This document shows, in pieces, positions 17,943 to 31,457 of a DNA stretch of 64,000 bases. The stretch covers positions 20,501,427-20,565,426 of the forward strand of contig OU342809.1 in the NCBI GenBank assembly GCA_910591455.2. The letters run 5' to 3'. The number at the start of each line of letters is the position of its first letter. Within the stretch, counting starts at the first letter, position 1. The notes below the pieces were generated by a model that was not told the DNA's origin, made no database searches, and saw nothing but the letters and a program-made list of their open reading frames with translations. This DNA is from Pholis gunnellus. Lineage: Eukaryota > Chordata > Actinopteri > Perciformes > Pholidae. The position numbers were made by a program, and so were the translations under genes.

Positions 17943-18338
17943 AAGCCAGAAAGACCTCACACAATTAATATGAGTGTGGGCAGTGTGAGCTGTTTGTGAC
18001 ATAAGCTTTTATTCAGATGAGGTGCAGCCTTGGACATTGGATTCACATTTTGCCCATGTGTATAGCTCAACAAACTCAAATTCAAATTCACTTATTGTTA
18101 TCATTTAATAATGTTAAACACATTCTCAAGCCATTTAAAGAATGCTTCCAGAAACATAACTTACAGCATCCCGTGTCTGTGGCGTAAGTGTGATTGATAG
18201 CAGAGCAGCTGTTTCCTGGGGGCTGCACCGCTGTCTCTGCCATGAGTGCTCCCGCTTGCCATGCTGCACTTGTCCCTGTCCAGCTGCCTGCCCTGCTCTG
18301 CCGGTTTGCTGTTCTGCAGAAACATTTAGTGCCTGCCG

Positions 18339-18354
18339 CTCACAGAGGGCGCTA
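18339..18354 (+). promoter_or_regulatory. Possible CTCF-binding core
   Basis: The word 'ctcacagagggcgct' shares the AGAGGGCGCT core of the vertebrate CTCF consensus exactly, but the 5' CCAC part is poorly matched. It lies in a GC-rich patch. One motif match in 64 kb is weak evidence. Confidence 0.2.
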
Positions 18355-21300
18355 GTCAGACTGGCTGATCGCAGCTGCTGGAAGGCGCAGAGGAAAGCGC
18401 TATAGTGAAAGTCTGCTGCTGCTGAGAGCCGTAGATTCAAACAGGACATACAGTGAATTTACACACATGCACTCAGTTTAACTTGAACTAATGCAATCAA
18501 GTTCAGTCAGTCCTGCGATAAGTTATTCCGCCTACCCTCGCTGATATGAATAGGGTAGACAAAATGATAGAAACACCTGTCTGTATAATGCAATACTGTT
18601 CTGCACCTCAAACTACAGCGTCCAGAATGTCCAACACCTCTCAAACTTTCTATAAAACGGAAGATTTGAATCTTTGTGAAGCTATGAGTATATACTGTAA
18701 GCAGGGCAAGTAAGATGAGAGTTATGTCTCGGATGGATGACAGATCAACTGTCCTAACATTTTAAATTGCACTCTAAAATCTGCACTCTCTCAAAATGTT
18801 CCCTAATTATGAGTATATATTTATTGTTTGTTTCCCTGCTTGCTTATAAATGTGCTATTTCACATTGTTTTTTGGTACAACGGATCTTGAGACCATCCAG
18901 GAAGGAAGAAGATTATTTTATATATATCAAGAAAGGGCAATTGAGTTCCCAGGAAACTAAAAAGAGGAAACTTTCCCAACGTATTCACCTCTGCAATAAT
19001 TTCATTAATAATTTCACATGAACCAGACTCCAAACTTTGTGAGAGTGTCATCCCCATGTCTTCCTAGTCCACACGAATGGTCTTGTAGCAACCAGTGGCT
19101 CAGCTCATGATGCAGCAGCAAAGCAGTGTATCAACATGCTGAGTCAACGTGAGATCTCTCAGCTGTTCCAAACCTGCAGCCTGCCGCTCGCAACTTCACC
19201 TTTTTGTTTCACATCCTTCGCCGGCAAACCCAAAGAAACATCCTGTTTGCTGCCGATCGGAGGTTATCAACGTGTCATTATGTCAGCTCACCTCCGTTTT
19301 GACACAGGCGGTTAGCTGCACAGCATATTCACAGTATCTCTGCTGGCCCACCCTTTTGATTATGAGTCACAGCAATAGCAGTTAACACAAGTCAAACTGT
19401 GACTAAATTGAAAGCAATGAAAAAGTTTTTTTTTTTTGATCTCTTAAAATGTTAAGGGTGCATATTTTGACTTTACTTGCACAATTGTCATCATTTCTTA
19501 GTAGAGCTAAATCTACCACTAAGGTGTGTATTTGTAAAGAGCGTTTGACCTACCTCTAGATCACTAGTTGATGTATTGTTACTGAACCAGGGTTCACCAG
19601 AGGTAGAGTTAGTCTTCCGACATATTGGCTTCTGTTAATCAGTGATAGCGGCTTTTTCCTTTCATGTACAGTAAATTGCAAGTGGCGACACAGATTTCAA
19701 AGAGTCTTTCCATCATTCCAAACATGGCAATTATCAACCAATCACATGGGACTCAGTCCCTCTCTTGTCATGTGGACTTATTTCGCACGACAACAGTTAA
19801 AGTTTAGTCAGATCCCTCCGGGAGAGAAGGAGCTCAATCACAGAACCCTTTTCAAGTGGCTAAATGAAGAGAAAAGCAGGCAAATACCTCGATCCAAAAT
19901 AGAAAACGCCGGTGGAATGCTTTGGGGCACGGGGAGGTGATGTAGGAATTAGCTGTAATCAGTGAAAAACTTGGAGAATGCTGCTGCTTTGTGCCAGGGA
20001 GTTGATCACTGCTGGAGTAACACAAATGGAAAACTTCATGCAATGATTCTTCACAACCATAGTGTGAGATTCGATCGATCATTAAAGCTTTCTGACATGA
20101 AAATAGCAATAAATAAAGATGTCATACCTCAGCAGGCTGTGTCTGTGCACTTGTGTTGACATGCTCTGTTATCTCTTTGCCTTACGTTGGCTTTCGCAGT
20201 GTACACAGACTACCGGAGGCGGGCCGACGTGGAGCAGACATCACAACAGTGGCGAAGAGCATTAGGATTAAAATCTGTTCAAACGCAGTTAAACATTAAT
20301 ATAAATACAAATGTGGTTGGGTCGAGGTATTTTCTAATAATGAAAAAATCAACAATTGTATCAGAGAAGCTATGTTTCCTGAGAGTAGAGTAGAGAGTGG
20401 ACTAAAAGTGGAGCAACCAAAAGCATCTATTTAGAACGAACTGACAATATTGCGCTGTAGAATAACAACAATATACGAAATTATCATCCCAAAAAAAAGC
20501 TGAAGAGAGACGTGCATATGTATATAAACCTGTAAGAACGAGCTGATTTGTTAGAATAACATCTGTTGTTTAATGTCGGCTCCTGCTGAGAAGACTTGTT
20601 TTTTAATGGACGCATTAAGACCAAGCTACGTTAACTTGCCAGTTATCAGGAGAAAGCCTGTATCAAGACAGGCATCAGCTGTTTATTTATTTGATCTGCT
20701 ATTTGCAGCACACGACTATCTGAAAGGAAGTTGGTACCAAAAAAACACTGCCTATCTTTAGATTAATAGTTCCATACTGCTGCCACTCAGAACGCTTGTG
20801 TTGCTGTAGTCGAAAGTAACATTTCACTTGAACCAGTTCCTGCAGCATCAGCTGATTGTGGCCATTTTGGTTCATCTCTCCGAACTTCCCCTCTTTCAGT
20901 TGGCTTCGTCCAAACTTCCCTTCACGATCATGAATGAGTGGAATTTGAAAGTAGTGCAACAGTATGAACAAACCTCTGGTCCGTTCATCATTGTGACACT
21001 CGGTCTCACTCACTCAATGCAATAGATTTTTACTGGTGTGAAAATAACCCTATATGGATGGATGTTTTTGTTGAATATCCTGCATGTCCCATGACTCAAT
21101 CACGCAGCGTCCAGGCGTGGTTACAAAGTAAACGTTTGTAACAACATAACGTCTCAAATGTTTTAACCTTAATTGAACCGAGGATGATATAATCTCTAAA
21201 GGATACTTGCCTCAGATTGTACATTATACCATCTGTCATCTGTATATGCATGCATAACTCTATGTTCATACATGTGTCCATTCATATCTCCCTGCCTTTT

Positions 21301-21623
21301 ATGTCAGTGAGATCCTTTATGATTCTGTGGATTAAACTCTGAGCATGTTCCCTAAAGGGACCAAGTCCCAGGTGTTTCAGGCACCATAGTGCCCTCTCAC
21401 TCTTATTTGCGTACAGATGTTCAAGCTTCCACCTTCTGTATACATACTGCAGTTCTGTAAAATCCCCCAAGTCTCCCTTTAAAGCATGCAAGCTACCATT
21501 TCCCCCAAGAGTGTTTGTGCATGCTGTTTTTTTTCTTTTTGACGGACGTGCACATTTGACTCTTTTCTTTTGCATGGTGCAGACTTCAGTCATTTTGTCG
21601 AGGGAGCAAATCTGGACACGCGC

Positions 21624-21624
<1 letters not shown>

Positions 21625-21673
<49 letters not shown>
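21625..21673. repeat. (TG)24 microsatellite
   Basis: Pure TG run. It keeps a 291-codon minus-strand frame (21282-22157) open as a Thr-His repeat. Confidence 0.97.
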
Positions 21674-21679
<6 letters not shown>

Positions 21680-23261
21680 GGTGACCGGTGGAGGTTATGA
21701 ATGAGCTACAGCTGCGTGGCCCACTGGTCAGTATGGACAGCTGATGAATGAAGTGGAAATTATTCAAATAAACTGCTGGGTGATGCAGCAGCATTCGTGC
21801 GTCTGGCCTCCATATCTCCACATCGATATCTTCCTCACACATCTGGCTTTGCAAAATTGCACACCCTGTTGATGCAGCGGGACACAAATATTTAAAACAC
21901 AAAAAGGTCAAGTTTGTTCGTGCACTTGGCGGAAACTCCCACGAGATTATGAATTGATACAAATTTTGCAGGATTTTCAATGAAACAAGCTTTGCATGAG
22001 ATGAGAACAGATACGTATGTGAGCAGTAGAGGGGAGTGGTGATAGCGACAGATGGACAGAGACGGGGAGGTGACAGAGTGAGAAAGACGGGTCCGGTGAT
22101 GGATAGACAGACGGAGAGAGAGGGGAAGAAGAAGGGCAGCGATAAGGACAAAGACATCAGTCACGTTTAGGGTTTTTTCCCTCCTCCCCTTTGCGAGTGG
22201 ACCTTGATCCAAGCCACACAGACTCTACTGTGTCATGGTGTGTGTCGCCCTGTGTCTGTGTGGGCCTGCGAGTGGTGACTGGACAAATCATGACTCAGCA
22301 GAAATAGAGCCACATAGAGTAGAATAGAGCAGAGCTTCATTGTTGAAGCAGGTTTCTTTGGCCTCACATTAGCCGCTTGTCATCGCACAAAACGTTCCCA
22401 CCTTCGACCACAGGGGCCGCCAAAATCGACACAACATGGAAGTTCCTTGTCGTAACTTTAAATACATGATTGTCACTGCATCTTACAGAACCTTAAAGTG
22501 GATAAACAGCCCGAGTGCAGTTACAACACATATGCTAATATATGCTAAAACATATAGTGTAAGAGTGGCACAAGTATAGAGGGGTCCACAAGTCAACTAA
22601 TTGTTTCAGTCAGTACTGAGTAATTACTATTATTATTATTGGTATTATCTCATGTTTGGTAACATTAGCCACCTAAAGCTATTGGTCATTCCAGACCAAG
22701 TAAAATATAGCGATAAAAGAGCATAGTTGAGCAATGATGAATTTTATAGCTTGATAATTCAGCTTTTCGTTCATAAGAGAAACAATGTGTCCCGTATTAA
22801 AGTTTTTGGAAACAACACAGTTTTGCATTTGATGTTTAATCGCAAAGGATTAAGTGAGAAAATTCCTCCAACTACAGTGGTCCAAATGGAAAGATGAAGC
22901 TCAGTTTGGTTGCAATGGCAATACTTTTGTTTGTTGATAATGAATCACTTCTTAAGACATGAATCTCGTCTTCTCTTGACAACTTAATGACCCATCTAAC
23001 GGCTTTCCAAGTAAAAGGAAGTAGCAGCTGATTCCAACTAATGAATAAAGCGTTGGTGTACCTGTTCATTTCTGTTACAGACGGTTGACTTCCTGCAGAG
23101 CTGTAAGCGACCAGATGAGCTTTGAATTGTGGGGAAAGTAGCTCAGCGGAGGCCTTTAACAAAGTTGACTGTTTTGCATGTCATTTAACAGTGTTCTCCA
23201 CACATACACACTGAAACATGCAATGTATGTGTGTGTAATTCACATGCATGTGTGTGCTTCC

Positions 23262-23394
<133 letters not shown>

Positions 23395-23576
23395 AAACAC
23401 TTGCACTTGCAGTTCCTGTTTGGGGAGGTCCACTGGTTCTGGCAAACAGTGTCTGGTCTTATCTCTTGTGTTTTATGTTCCTAGCGAGCCGGGGGCACAA
23501 GCAGCCCTTTGTGGCCAAGAGGTGGCTGGTCTCGCTCCAGACCGACCCATGCAGCTGTTCACCACTGTTGGACATA

Positions 23577-23580
<4 letters not shown>

Positions 23581-23608
<28 letters not shown>
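23581..23608. repeat. (TG)14 microsatellite
   Basis: Pure TG run followed by a short ATGTGTATATATATG stretch. Confidence 0.95.
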
Positions 23609-24138
23609 GATACATGTGTATATATATGCATGTTTGTCTTTACTTACAAGTATTTCTGTATGCGATGATGTTTGTGTGTGTGTTCTTCATAGTATATTAT
23701 TGCTAATATAGCCAACAAAGCCTCTTTCATATAATTCTAGAGATTTGGACTTCTGAAAGTCTATACTGTCACATGCTCAGTCATTTCCTCTGAGTGACGG
23801 TGAGTGGTCAGACTGCAGGATGGGAACAGGCAGACTTTAACCCACGGAGGAGCTGAGTATGAGTGTGTTCAATAGGCCTGCGTGTCTGAACTCAAGCCCA
23901 GTATGTCGTCAACCTATGGATCTCTTTGGCTCCTTCTTTCTGTCTCTCTCTCCTCCACCTGAAACCTGGTGACACCATCGATCCCCTCAGTGGAGCTCAA
24001 TCGCTCGGTAACACAAAGTGTATTGTGCGTGTGACCCATTAAGAACTCCTAAAAGGAGCTATCGTCGAAGCTAGCACAAAGCCACGTGCTGTGTTGGCAG
24101 TCGAGTGCGGGAAGGGCAAGAATGTGGCCCCCAGACTC

Positions 24139-24163
24139 AGAGAGAGAGAGAGAGAGAGAGAGA
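24139..24163. repeat. (AG)n microsatellite
   Basis: Pure AG run of about 25 bp. Confidence 0.95.
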
Positions 24164-24272
24164 AAATACCCTTTATCAGAACATGTAGTTTCTTAGCATT
24201 CCTCAGATTTTATGAGCTACTTGTTTACTTTAATTTCATTACATTTCAGCCGAATATTCAGCTGATGTTTTA

Positions 24273-24340
24273 TGTAAAGTGCTTTCCAATCAAGAGATGT
24301 CCCTGATGCTATGATCTTTCTAAAAGGTGCTATATAAGAG
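24273..24340 (+). repeat. Retroelement-like 'gtaaagtgcttt…gtgctatata' tail
   Basis: 'gtaaagtgctttcc' followed 40 bp later by 'taaaaggtgctatataagag' is the layout of a tail spread widely in teleost genomes (…GTAAAGCACTTTG…AAAGGTGCTATATAAATAAA). A related fragment occurs at 36401-36444. The element body is not recognisable. Confidence 0.4.
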
Positions 24341-27300
24341 TTTGGGAGCATTTTGTTTGTCTCAACGTAGCGACGGTTATGTCGGTGGTTTGCGGCTAAC
24401 AGTGCTGACGGAACTAACGGTGTTTTCCTGAGGGGGAACAGGAGGGTGGGTGCTCCGCTTCCGTGACGACAAAGTCTACTGGACTTTCTCTGTGCCTACA
24501 CAAGAAGGCGGAATAGGTACTGAGATTGAGTGTGATCACACACGTTTTGGCAGCGCTCAGAGCCCAACACACAATCACTGTGTACGCACGTAAAACTGAA
24601 TGAAATACATTTCAATCTTTAAAATAATGTGAGCGACTTACATGGCCATGGTAGACAGCTGGTTTGCATCAAATAGAAGCACATGTTCTGTCAGACGCGT
24701 ATAAGGTGGACGGAAAACGTGTTTGACGCCACCTGTGTAGACACCTCATAAGGCTCAGGCTCTGAGTGTGAGGAGTGTGGAGGTCAGGGGGGGTGTTTGG
24801 GCTTAAGCTTGACTCCACAGGTGGTCGCGGCGCTTGGTCGTGCACCTCAGAATTGTTCTGTAACATGGCATGCACGGTGCGCGCAATCACGTGACTGCCA
24901 CAAATAGTTCCCTGACAAAAACACTATTTACTTGTTTGACAGTTTGACATGAGTGGAATTAATAACTTCAACACACAACTGGGACAAGTTTCACTCCTTT
25001 CGATTTTAACAGGCAGTACAGGTTTATTGAGCTCCATGTACATATAGTGGCATGTCAAAAATATTTTTCCCTGTAAAAGGCATGCTAATGAAAAGACATG
25101 GCAAAACAATGGGAGAACGAGACTTTCTTGTTTTCTCTGGGTAACCGTCTTTGGCTTGGCATCCTCTACTGTTTTGTTTACTCCCGTTAGTGCCTGTTGC
25201 CAAAAATATGACAGCCGGGGGCGGGCTGGTAAAGCAGACTTCCAAAAATACAAAAAAAAAAACAGTGATAGTTTCAGTTGAGACTGCAGAAGGTGAGACC
25301 AGTAGCCCAACCTAAGATTCACAGGGTCAAGACAAGTCCAACACAATAGAAAAAGCAGTTTGAGGCCAGGCAGTGTGAAGTCCTCCTCTTTGTCTGCTCT
25401 TTTCTTCTTCTCATTGCTCCCATCTTGGGTCTCTCCCTCAGCCTTGGGGAGAGACTGAACCGTAGCAACAAGACATATTTGTTGTACTTGATGGAAAAAA
25501 AAACTATTTGAGATTCTTTTACTAGTAAAAACATGCTGCTTCCACTGCAGCCGCCACCATCAATCTTGTTAGCCTCGCATTTGAAATGCATCATCTGTGT
25601 CGACCTTTCACCTCTGCTGCCGCGTCACTTCCTCTCTCCAGCCGTGTCCCACTCCAGGAGGAGGGGGTAGACGGGTCACAAAGGTTAGCAGGTTGAGCTG
25701 TCAGCGCAGGTTTCACGTCTTAAGTGGGACATGTGAGGGATTGTGGTGGGAAGCACAGAGACGGCAGGACACTGTGTGGGGTCACAGCATATCTGATTTA
25801 TTACAATTACCACTGTGAACTCACCTTTTCACTACTTCTTCACTGTGTCTCCTTCGGCTTTCTCCCCATCCGTCTTCATGTGAGAGTAGTTGTTCTTGGT
25901 ACCAACAGGCCTCTACATACGGCTAATCTGCCGGTCGTGTTATGCAGGGATCATAAGAACAACTATTTCTTCCTTATTAACCATTATCGGTATAATCAGT
26001 CTAATGTTGTTCCATTTAAAGCTGGAGTTGTCTTTTTGTCGATTGAAATTCCACCAACGGAGTGAAAATCTGTCCCCATAAACACAAAACATGTGCAGTT
26101 AATAAACAGCAAGCATGAATTAAAGCAATGTGGATTATTTGTCTGGTTTTCGTCAGACTGGTTCAGCAGCATCATTGATAAATATATACAGTATGTATAT
26201 AATAAATATAAAGAATGTAGCTAATTTGGCCACTGCACCTAAAAGCATAATCCCCTATACTGCATCTCTATTCCATCCCATCATCAGTCATCATCCATCT
26301 TTAGTAGTTGTGAAAGAATGGTAGCACTAGTGTTATTAGTGTTCCTATAATTTTGAAGGCTTGTTTTCTTTGCAGACACATCAAACAACCAAAATGTCCT
26401 CTCCTAGCCCACATACAAACACGCACTAATCAAACCCATGTCCATCAATTCTCACCCATGCTCATTGTGATGTAATGTTTGTCTCATTGTTTTTTTCACA
26501 TCTGTCTCTGTTAAGTTATGTGTTCTATCAAGCTTAACCAAAACAGTAATTCATTTTTTTATTTCTATAACAATAACAACAAAAAGAAACATTTGAGAGA
26601 TGCCCACAAAGAACTTCAGAGCCATCTGTTTCTTAGTTTAGGTGTGAAATCAAAAGAAAGAGAAAAAGCCAGTGTCTCCCCTGTCTTTCAGAAGAAATGA
26701 TACTAACCTGCTGAAACAGGACAGTAATTCACAGCTTTGTCCCATCAAATGCCTACAGCTCCAACCCCCCCCCCGCTCCTTTCTCTCGTTCTCGCTCTTA
26801 TCTTTTCTTCCGGGTTATCTATTATTCCTTCTTTATCTTGCCTCTCTCTGTGATGATCTGACGCATCTCTGTCAACATTGTGTGAGTGTGTGTGTTTTCA
26901 TGCATTCATAAGTCGGTGTGTGTGCTGACTTCTGTGAAGGAACATCTGCCTGATCATGCTATAGCAAAGGACAAACGGAGAGGGAGAATTCCTAACAGGC
27001 CTCAAATAAACCGCTTCACAAAGGGGAGCGGGGAGGACACGGAAATCTGCCAATCAACTGATTTTTTTCCTCCCCAGCTTCTACCTGGGGTAGAAAAGAT
27101 AGGTGGACTTCCTTGAACAAACTCAGAGGAGACCAAAGAGTTGACTGAAAGTTTCTCGCAGTCTTTACTTGGGTGGTGTCGCGACAGGCTGTTTGCTGAG
27201 GCTTTGGACTGACTCACAAATCAAAGTGTGTGTCAGAATGGAGAGATTAGGGAGCCAGAATAGGACTGGGATTCTACCTGCACCCTTTTCTCTTTGTTAT

Positions 27301-27617
27301 CACCCACCTGGATGAACTGTTAGCATTGCATAACATGTGCAAGAACACACACACAAGCAGATGGACACATAACAGAGAAACTTTCTAATACCCTGATAAA
27401 AGGCAGCTGTTCAACCTCTGCTTCAGAACTGAAGATGCCCAGTAAAGGCTGTTTGAAGCACTAATGAGTGTAGCATTGTTCATGGTAGATTCCCCTTTCC
27501 ACTGAGGCATTCGGCTGCACTCAGTGTGGCCCGTCCCAGCAGCTGCTGTCACCTCAGGACATGACACAGACCTGAAAGCTGGTAGTACACTGTCAGCACA
27601 TTCACGCATGGAGCTGA

Positions 27618-27620
<3 letters not shown>
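24341..27620. other. Unique non-coding stretch
   Basis: No supported gene. The 140-codon minus frame at 24924-25346 is unrecognised. A minus-strand donor-like AAAAG|GTGAGT at about 25821-25830 has no matching acceptor. There is a C10 run at 26765-26774 and a small hairpin with CCCCAG/CTGGGG arms near 27074-27092. Confidence 0.5.

Positions 27621-27651
<31 letters not shown>
27621..27651. repeat. (GA)15 microsatellite
   Basis: Pure GA run. Glu-Arg repeats in the overlapping frame are artefacts. Confidence 0.95.
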
Positions 27652-27656
<5 letters not shown>

Positions 27657-28916
27657 TGGAAATACGCACAAAACGACGAGTTCAGAGAGAAGGGGGAAGT
27701 TTTGTTGTTCGTCAAGTGTCATTGGACTGTTTTTGATACCGGTACGGCCGCTACAGGCAAGTCAGGTTCTAGCGGAGTACATTTCCTGCTGTGGTTGTCA
27801 TACATTTGTTTATCAGGAAGCGAGTCAGTGATGTGCTCTGCCAGGAGCTCAGGTTTCAAAGACAAGGCTGGATAATGGAAGATGTTTAAAAAGCCATCTC
27901 AGACAATGCAGGATCTTAAGTCCTGGATGTCTTGCTCTCATTCATCTGATCCCATTTCCTGACTTCTGATGAGTGAGGGATCTAGTTCAAACCTCGCTGC
28001 TTTTCAGCTGCTTTGTATTCCCACTGTATTCCGTCTGTTTGAACAAAACCAAAAAAAAAGGAAATATGTGTTTTGAGAACTTCACATTTCACTGACTTTC
28101 ATGCTACAGCTTCCCCGTCTCCCGTGCTCCATCACTGCTGCACTCATCTCCCACTCCTTGTGTTCCCTCCAGGTGAATTGAACCTTGTCTTACTGTTTTA
28201 TGAAGCTCCGCAGGAACTGGGGAGAGAGGTGTGTGGGGCATTACCTTTCGGAAGTGAAGCTAGCTCTCTGACCCGCCGTTGTGAAAGGCCCTTAGGCTTC
28301 GCTGCATCACTCTCATAAGATGATCTCTATGGGGAAAGCAGGAGATTACACCTGATAGGAAGGAGACTTAGCATTAAGTCAATTGGCTCCTTTGTGGAAT
28401 AATCCGCTCTTCTCATCCAAGTCATTGTGATGAGTGACAAGGCTGATGCGTATGAGAGGAGAAAAAAAAAAGAAATTGCAGAGTAATGTATTAATGAGAG
28501 TCTGTTCTCATGTTACATACAACCAATATTATGAGATTTAGTTCCATGTGATGAGGCACACTTTTGCAGTATTGTGATTTCATTGAGGAATTCAAAAAAA
28601 AAAGAATTGTTGTACAGCCCAGTGCTGGAAATGTCACATCCACTTAAACTGTTTAACAGGACACTGAAAAGTATGACACATCAAATATTTATTTTGTCAA
28701 TAATCAGAATGTGTCAGAGCTTATTTTAAGAGACTGTCAGTAATAGGAATTTCCAATTTGTTATCAAATTGTATGACAACTTACTGTTCAAAAAACTAAG
28801 CCACAGCACTTTGGTGTGTCATCTTTAAAATGACCTTTTTCTTTTCTTTTTTTTTTAATCATTCATCATCATCACTCTGTTTGTCTTCATACTTGACTGC
28901 ATATTGTGTCTTCTAG
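27652..28916. other. Non-coding stretch with a conserved-looking block
   Basis: No supported gene. The part 28280-28460 has the texture of a vertebrate conserved non-coding element: evenly mixed composition and homeodomain-like words (gcattaagtcaattgg, ggaataatccgc). This is an impression, not an alignment. Confidence 0.3.
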
Positions 28917-28972
28917 GAATGGGATGCTATCAGTGGGATGTGCTCAGGACTAGCCTCGGGAGGTGATCTCAG
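28917..28972 (+). CDS. Candidate 56-bp internal coding exon
   Basis: The stretch is bounded by an acceptor 'tattgtgtcttctag', with a branch-point-like 'cttgac' about 25 bp upstream, and by a near-consensus donor CAG|GTAAGA. Of the three frames only phase 0 is open; the others hit TAG and TGA. It reads EWDAISGMCSGLASGGDL plus the first two bases (AG) of the next codon, so the exon enters in phase 0 and leaves in phase 2. I do not recognise the protein. If real, the flanking introns span most of this window. It could instead be a chance pairing of splice-like words or a cryptic exon. Confidence 0.35.
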
Positions 28973-31457
28973 GTAAGATAACCTTTGCCTGTCTTTTTTC
29001 TTTTTTTCACTGAGCTTACGTGAGCTGCTGATTCACGTGAGTTTGAGCTCTCTGGATCTCAAGTCTAACTGGCCTGAATGATACATATTGTGAATGACTC
29101 ACGCGCTCTGTATGAGCAGACACAAGATATGTCAAATGGCCCTCGGGTGTCTGTCAGAGAATGTATATGGCATGTCTTTAAAACATTACGCGGCTCTGTA
29201 GCAAAGATACGGATGCTACAATACAGTGGAAAGAATCAATTAGATGTTTTGGAAATGCCTCCAGAAGACAGTATAGATTGTGTTAGCTATCCCCAGATGC
29301 CATCTTTGTTAAGAACAGATTGTAGCGCTGCCGGGCTTGTAGTTTTTGTTTTTATTGAAACCAGTTCTCGCTGGCCTGTCTGTCTTGTGCAGGAGCCTGA
29401 ATAGATTTATTCTGCCTGCTTATAGTCTTCTTCTGTTGTTTCTGAAAAAAGAAAAAAAAAAAAAAAAAACTTTATGAGTAAGTAGTGGAAAATGTTGCTC
29501 ATTACACTCTTACTGATCTTACGTTAGAAATGAAACTTAATGTAGCTGGGATTAGCCTGTCTGCAGTTGTGCTGATGTTGACATTTGTTTCACAATCACA
29601 TGTTTGAGTAGTTACTTGACGAATGTCATATTGGTCCGGGTTAACCAGTTCGTGGCTGGTGTTGTGCACCGTTGTCTATTCTCGGACTTGCTGCAGGTGT
29701 ATACATCCCTGATAGTGGGAAATGGAAGAAGCTTTCAGAGAGGAAAAGGTCAGCAGAGAATCTATTATTGACCTTGTCATCTTCAGTATCACAATGATAT
29801 GATACCACTACTGTGTCTTTCTCTGCCACCGAAACCCCACAAGCACGGATTCCTGTAAATGTTAGCTTTAGGTGGTTTCTCTGCTTCTATCATTTTGCAC
29901 ACAATGACTGAATTGCTTTTTAAATTGCTAATCAAACGTCTTTGGCTGTGAAAAGCAGCTAGAATATAGTGTTTTCACATGGTGTCAAAGGCATGTTTAT
30001 AAGAGGTGAGGTTCATCACAATCAGAAATTCTTCATTGATCTCCGGGGGAAATTGGGCTACGTAGCAGTTATAAATATAAATCTATACAAACATAGAGAA
30101 GTTATAAGAAAAATTAGAAATAAGTGTGTAAAACTGTGTGCAGTATATTGCACAACGATAATAAATATGGAAATATAAAATATATGTAAAAATATGAATA
30201 CTACAATATGTAACATTTGGGTAAATTATAATAATACTGAAAAAGGGGGTCTATTATTAAGTTCAAATCCATGTGATTGTATGTACTGTATTTGCCTGAC
30301 TAACCCTCTCCTTTGGCAACACTTGGTTTTTACCTTCTGTGGATAAGAAGCACTCGTATAAAACAACATATGTACCGTATTTGATATCTTTAAAATCCAT
30401 TTTCAAATTTAAATAGAGATAAAATGCGAAAATCCACAAAAACACACCTCCTTAAAAAATAGTTTATAATACAGCAAACATGTAAAACAGCCCAATGGTA
30501 TTTCTAATTCCATTTTACAACCTCAAAGGGAAGGAGCAATAAACAGTGCAAACCAGTAACAAGCCATTAACCTCCCTCATGGAAGCAGCCGGTGGAGATG
30601 CCGTCACAAGTCAGGAGTGTTGCTGTTCTCCTCATAGAGATAGTCCGGGAGTGCGAGAGGCAATGCAAAGTCCAAAACATGCATCATAACGCAACCGCAC
30701 GCTATGAGGAAGAGAAATGAGAACAATCAGAAAGAGAGACTTTTGGGTGTGTCATGATGTTAATGTCTGTTCCTCAAACATAACGCAGCCCCAGTATTTT
30801 CATATACATATTTTCATTTTTTTTTTTTTTTTAAATCTTAGGGCCGATACTGTAAATGTTTTAGTCCTGTGAGCTGTCATTTGATCCAGTGTAATGAAAT
30901 ACTTTGTTGGCACTATAATGATTTGCATACACTTTAGATTGGTTCGTGTTATTCCCTGTTAAGTTGCGCGTCCTTTCTCGACAGATGTTGTCACACGCAT
31001 GGGTTGACAACCCAATCCTTTTCAAACACAAAAATGATTCGGTTGAGAAGTGACCATTAAGTGACCAGCTCACTTTTCACAAACCCTTTCTTAATTCTAA
31101 TTGGCCGCTGTCTGTGGGAAAAACAGAAAATGCATGCAGTGTAGTCCAGTGTGATAGAGCATTCCTGGGTCAAGTGGCAGCTCTCAGGGTGACTCGACAC
31201 TTTTGACATGTGGTTGGCTTTTCAGCAGCAGCAGCAGAACACTTGTGTTCACAACGTTTGCCTGTTAGGATTAGCGTTGTGCAGCTGCTCTGCTCCTCAC
31301 AGCTTACCGAAACCGGGACGATTGGAGCTCACTGGACCTCTTTGCACCATCTTCCAGTCCTTCAGTCAGTCTCACGCGCATATGTATTTCAACAAAGTGT
31401 TGACTTATTGTCATCTGAGGTGTAACGCGAGCGGGTTTTGTGCAGATTATCTCTCGG
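28973..31457. other. Non-coding stretch
   Basis: No supported gene. It contains an A18 run (29452-29469), a T-run near 30818-30832 and an AT-rich part at 30060-30250. The 108-codon frame at 29078-29404 lies just after the candidate donor and matches nothing I know. Confidence 0.5.

Larger units (their letters stand above)
17408..21624. other. Unique non-coding stretch
   Basis: No supported gene. It includes a short CA array at 17921-17942, a GC-rich patch at 18190-18430 with a CTCF-like word, and a T-run at 19427-19437. A good-looking acceptor (CTTTCGCAG, ending at 20199) is not paired with a convincing donor. Confidence 0.5.

Noticed and set aside
20187..20393. Acceptor CTTTCGCAG with a frame reading YTDYRRRADVEQ
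   Set aside because: The acceptor is good, but no convincing donor follows and the sequence then becomes AT-rich with no codon bias. Protein not recognised.
25821..25925. Minus-strand donor AAAAG|GTGAGT with an open frame before it
   Set aside because: No pyrimidine tract or AG acceptor at the other end of the frame.
30250..30270. tRNA B-box-like 'gttcaaatcc'
   Set aside because: No A box at the proper distance and no cloverleaf could be drawn.
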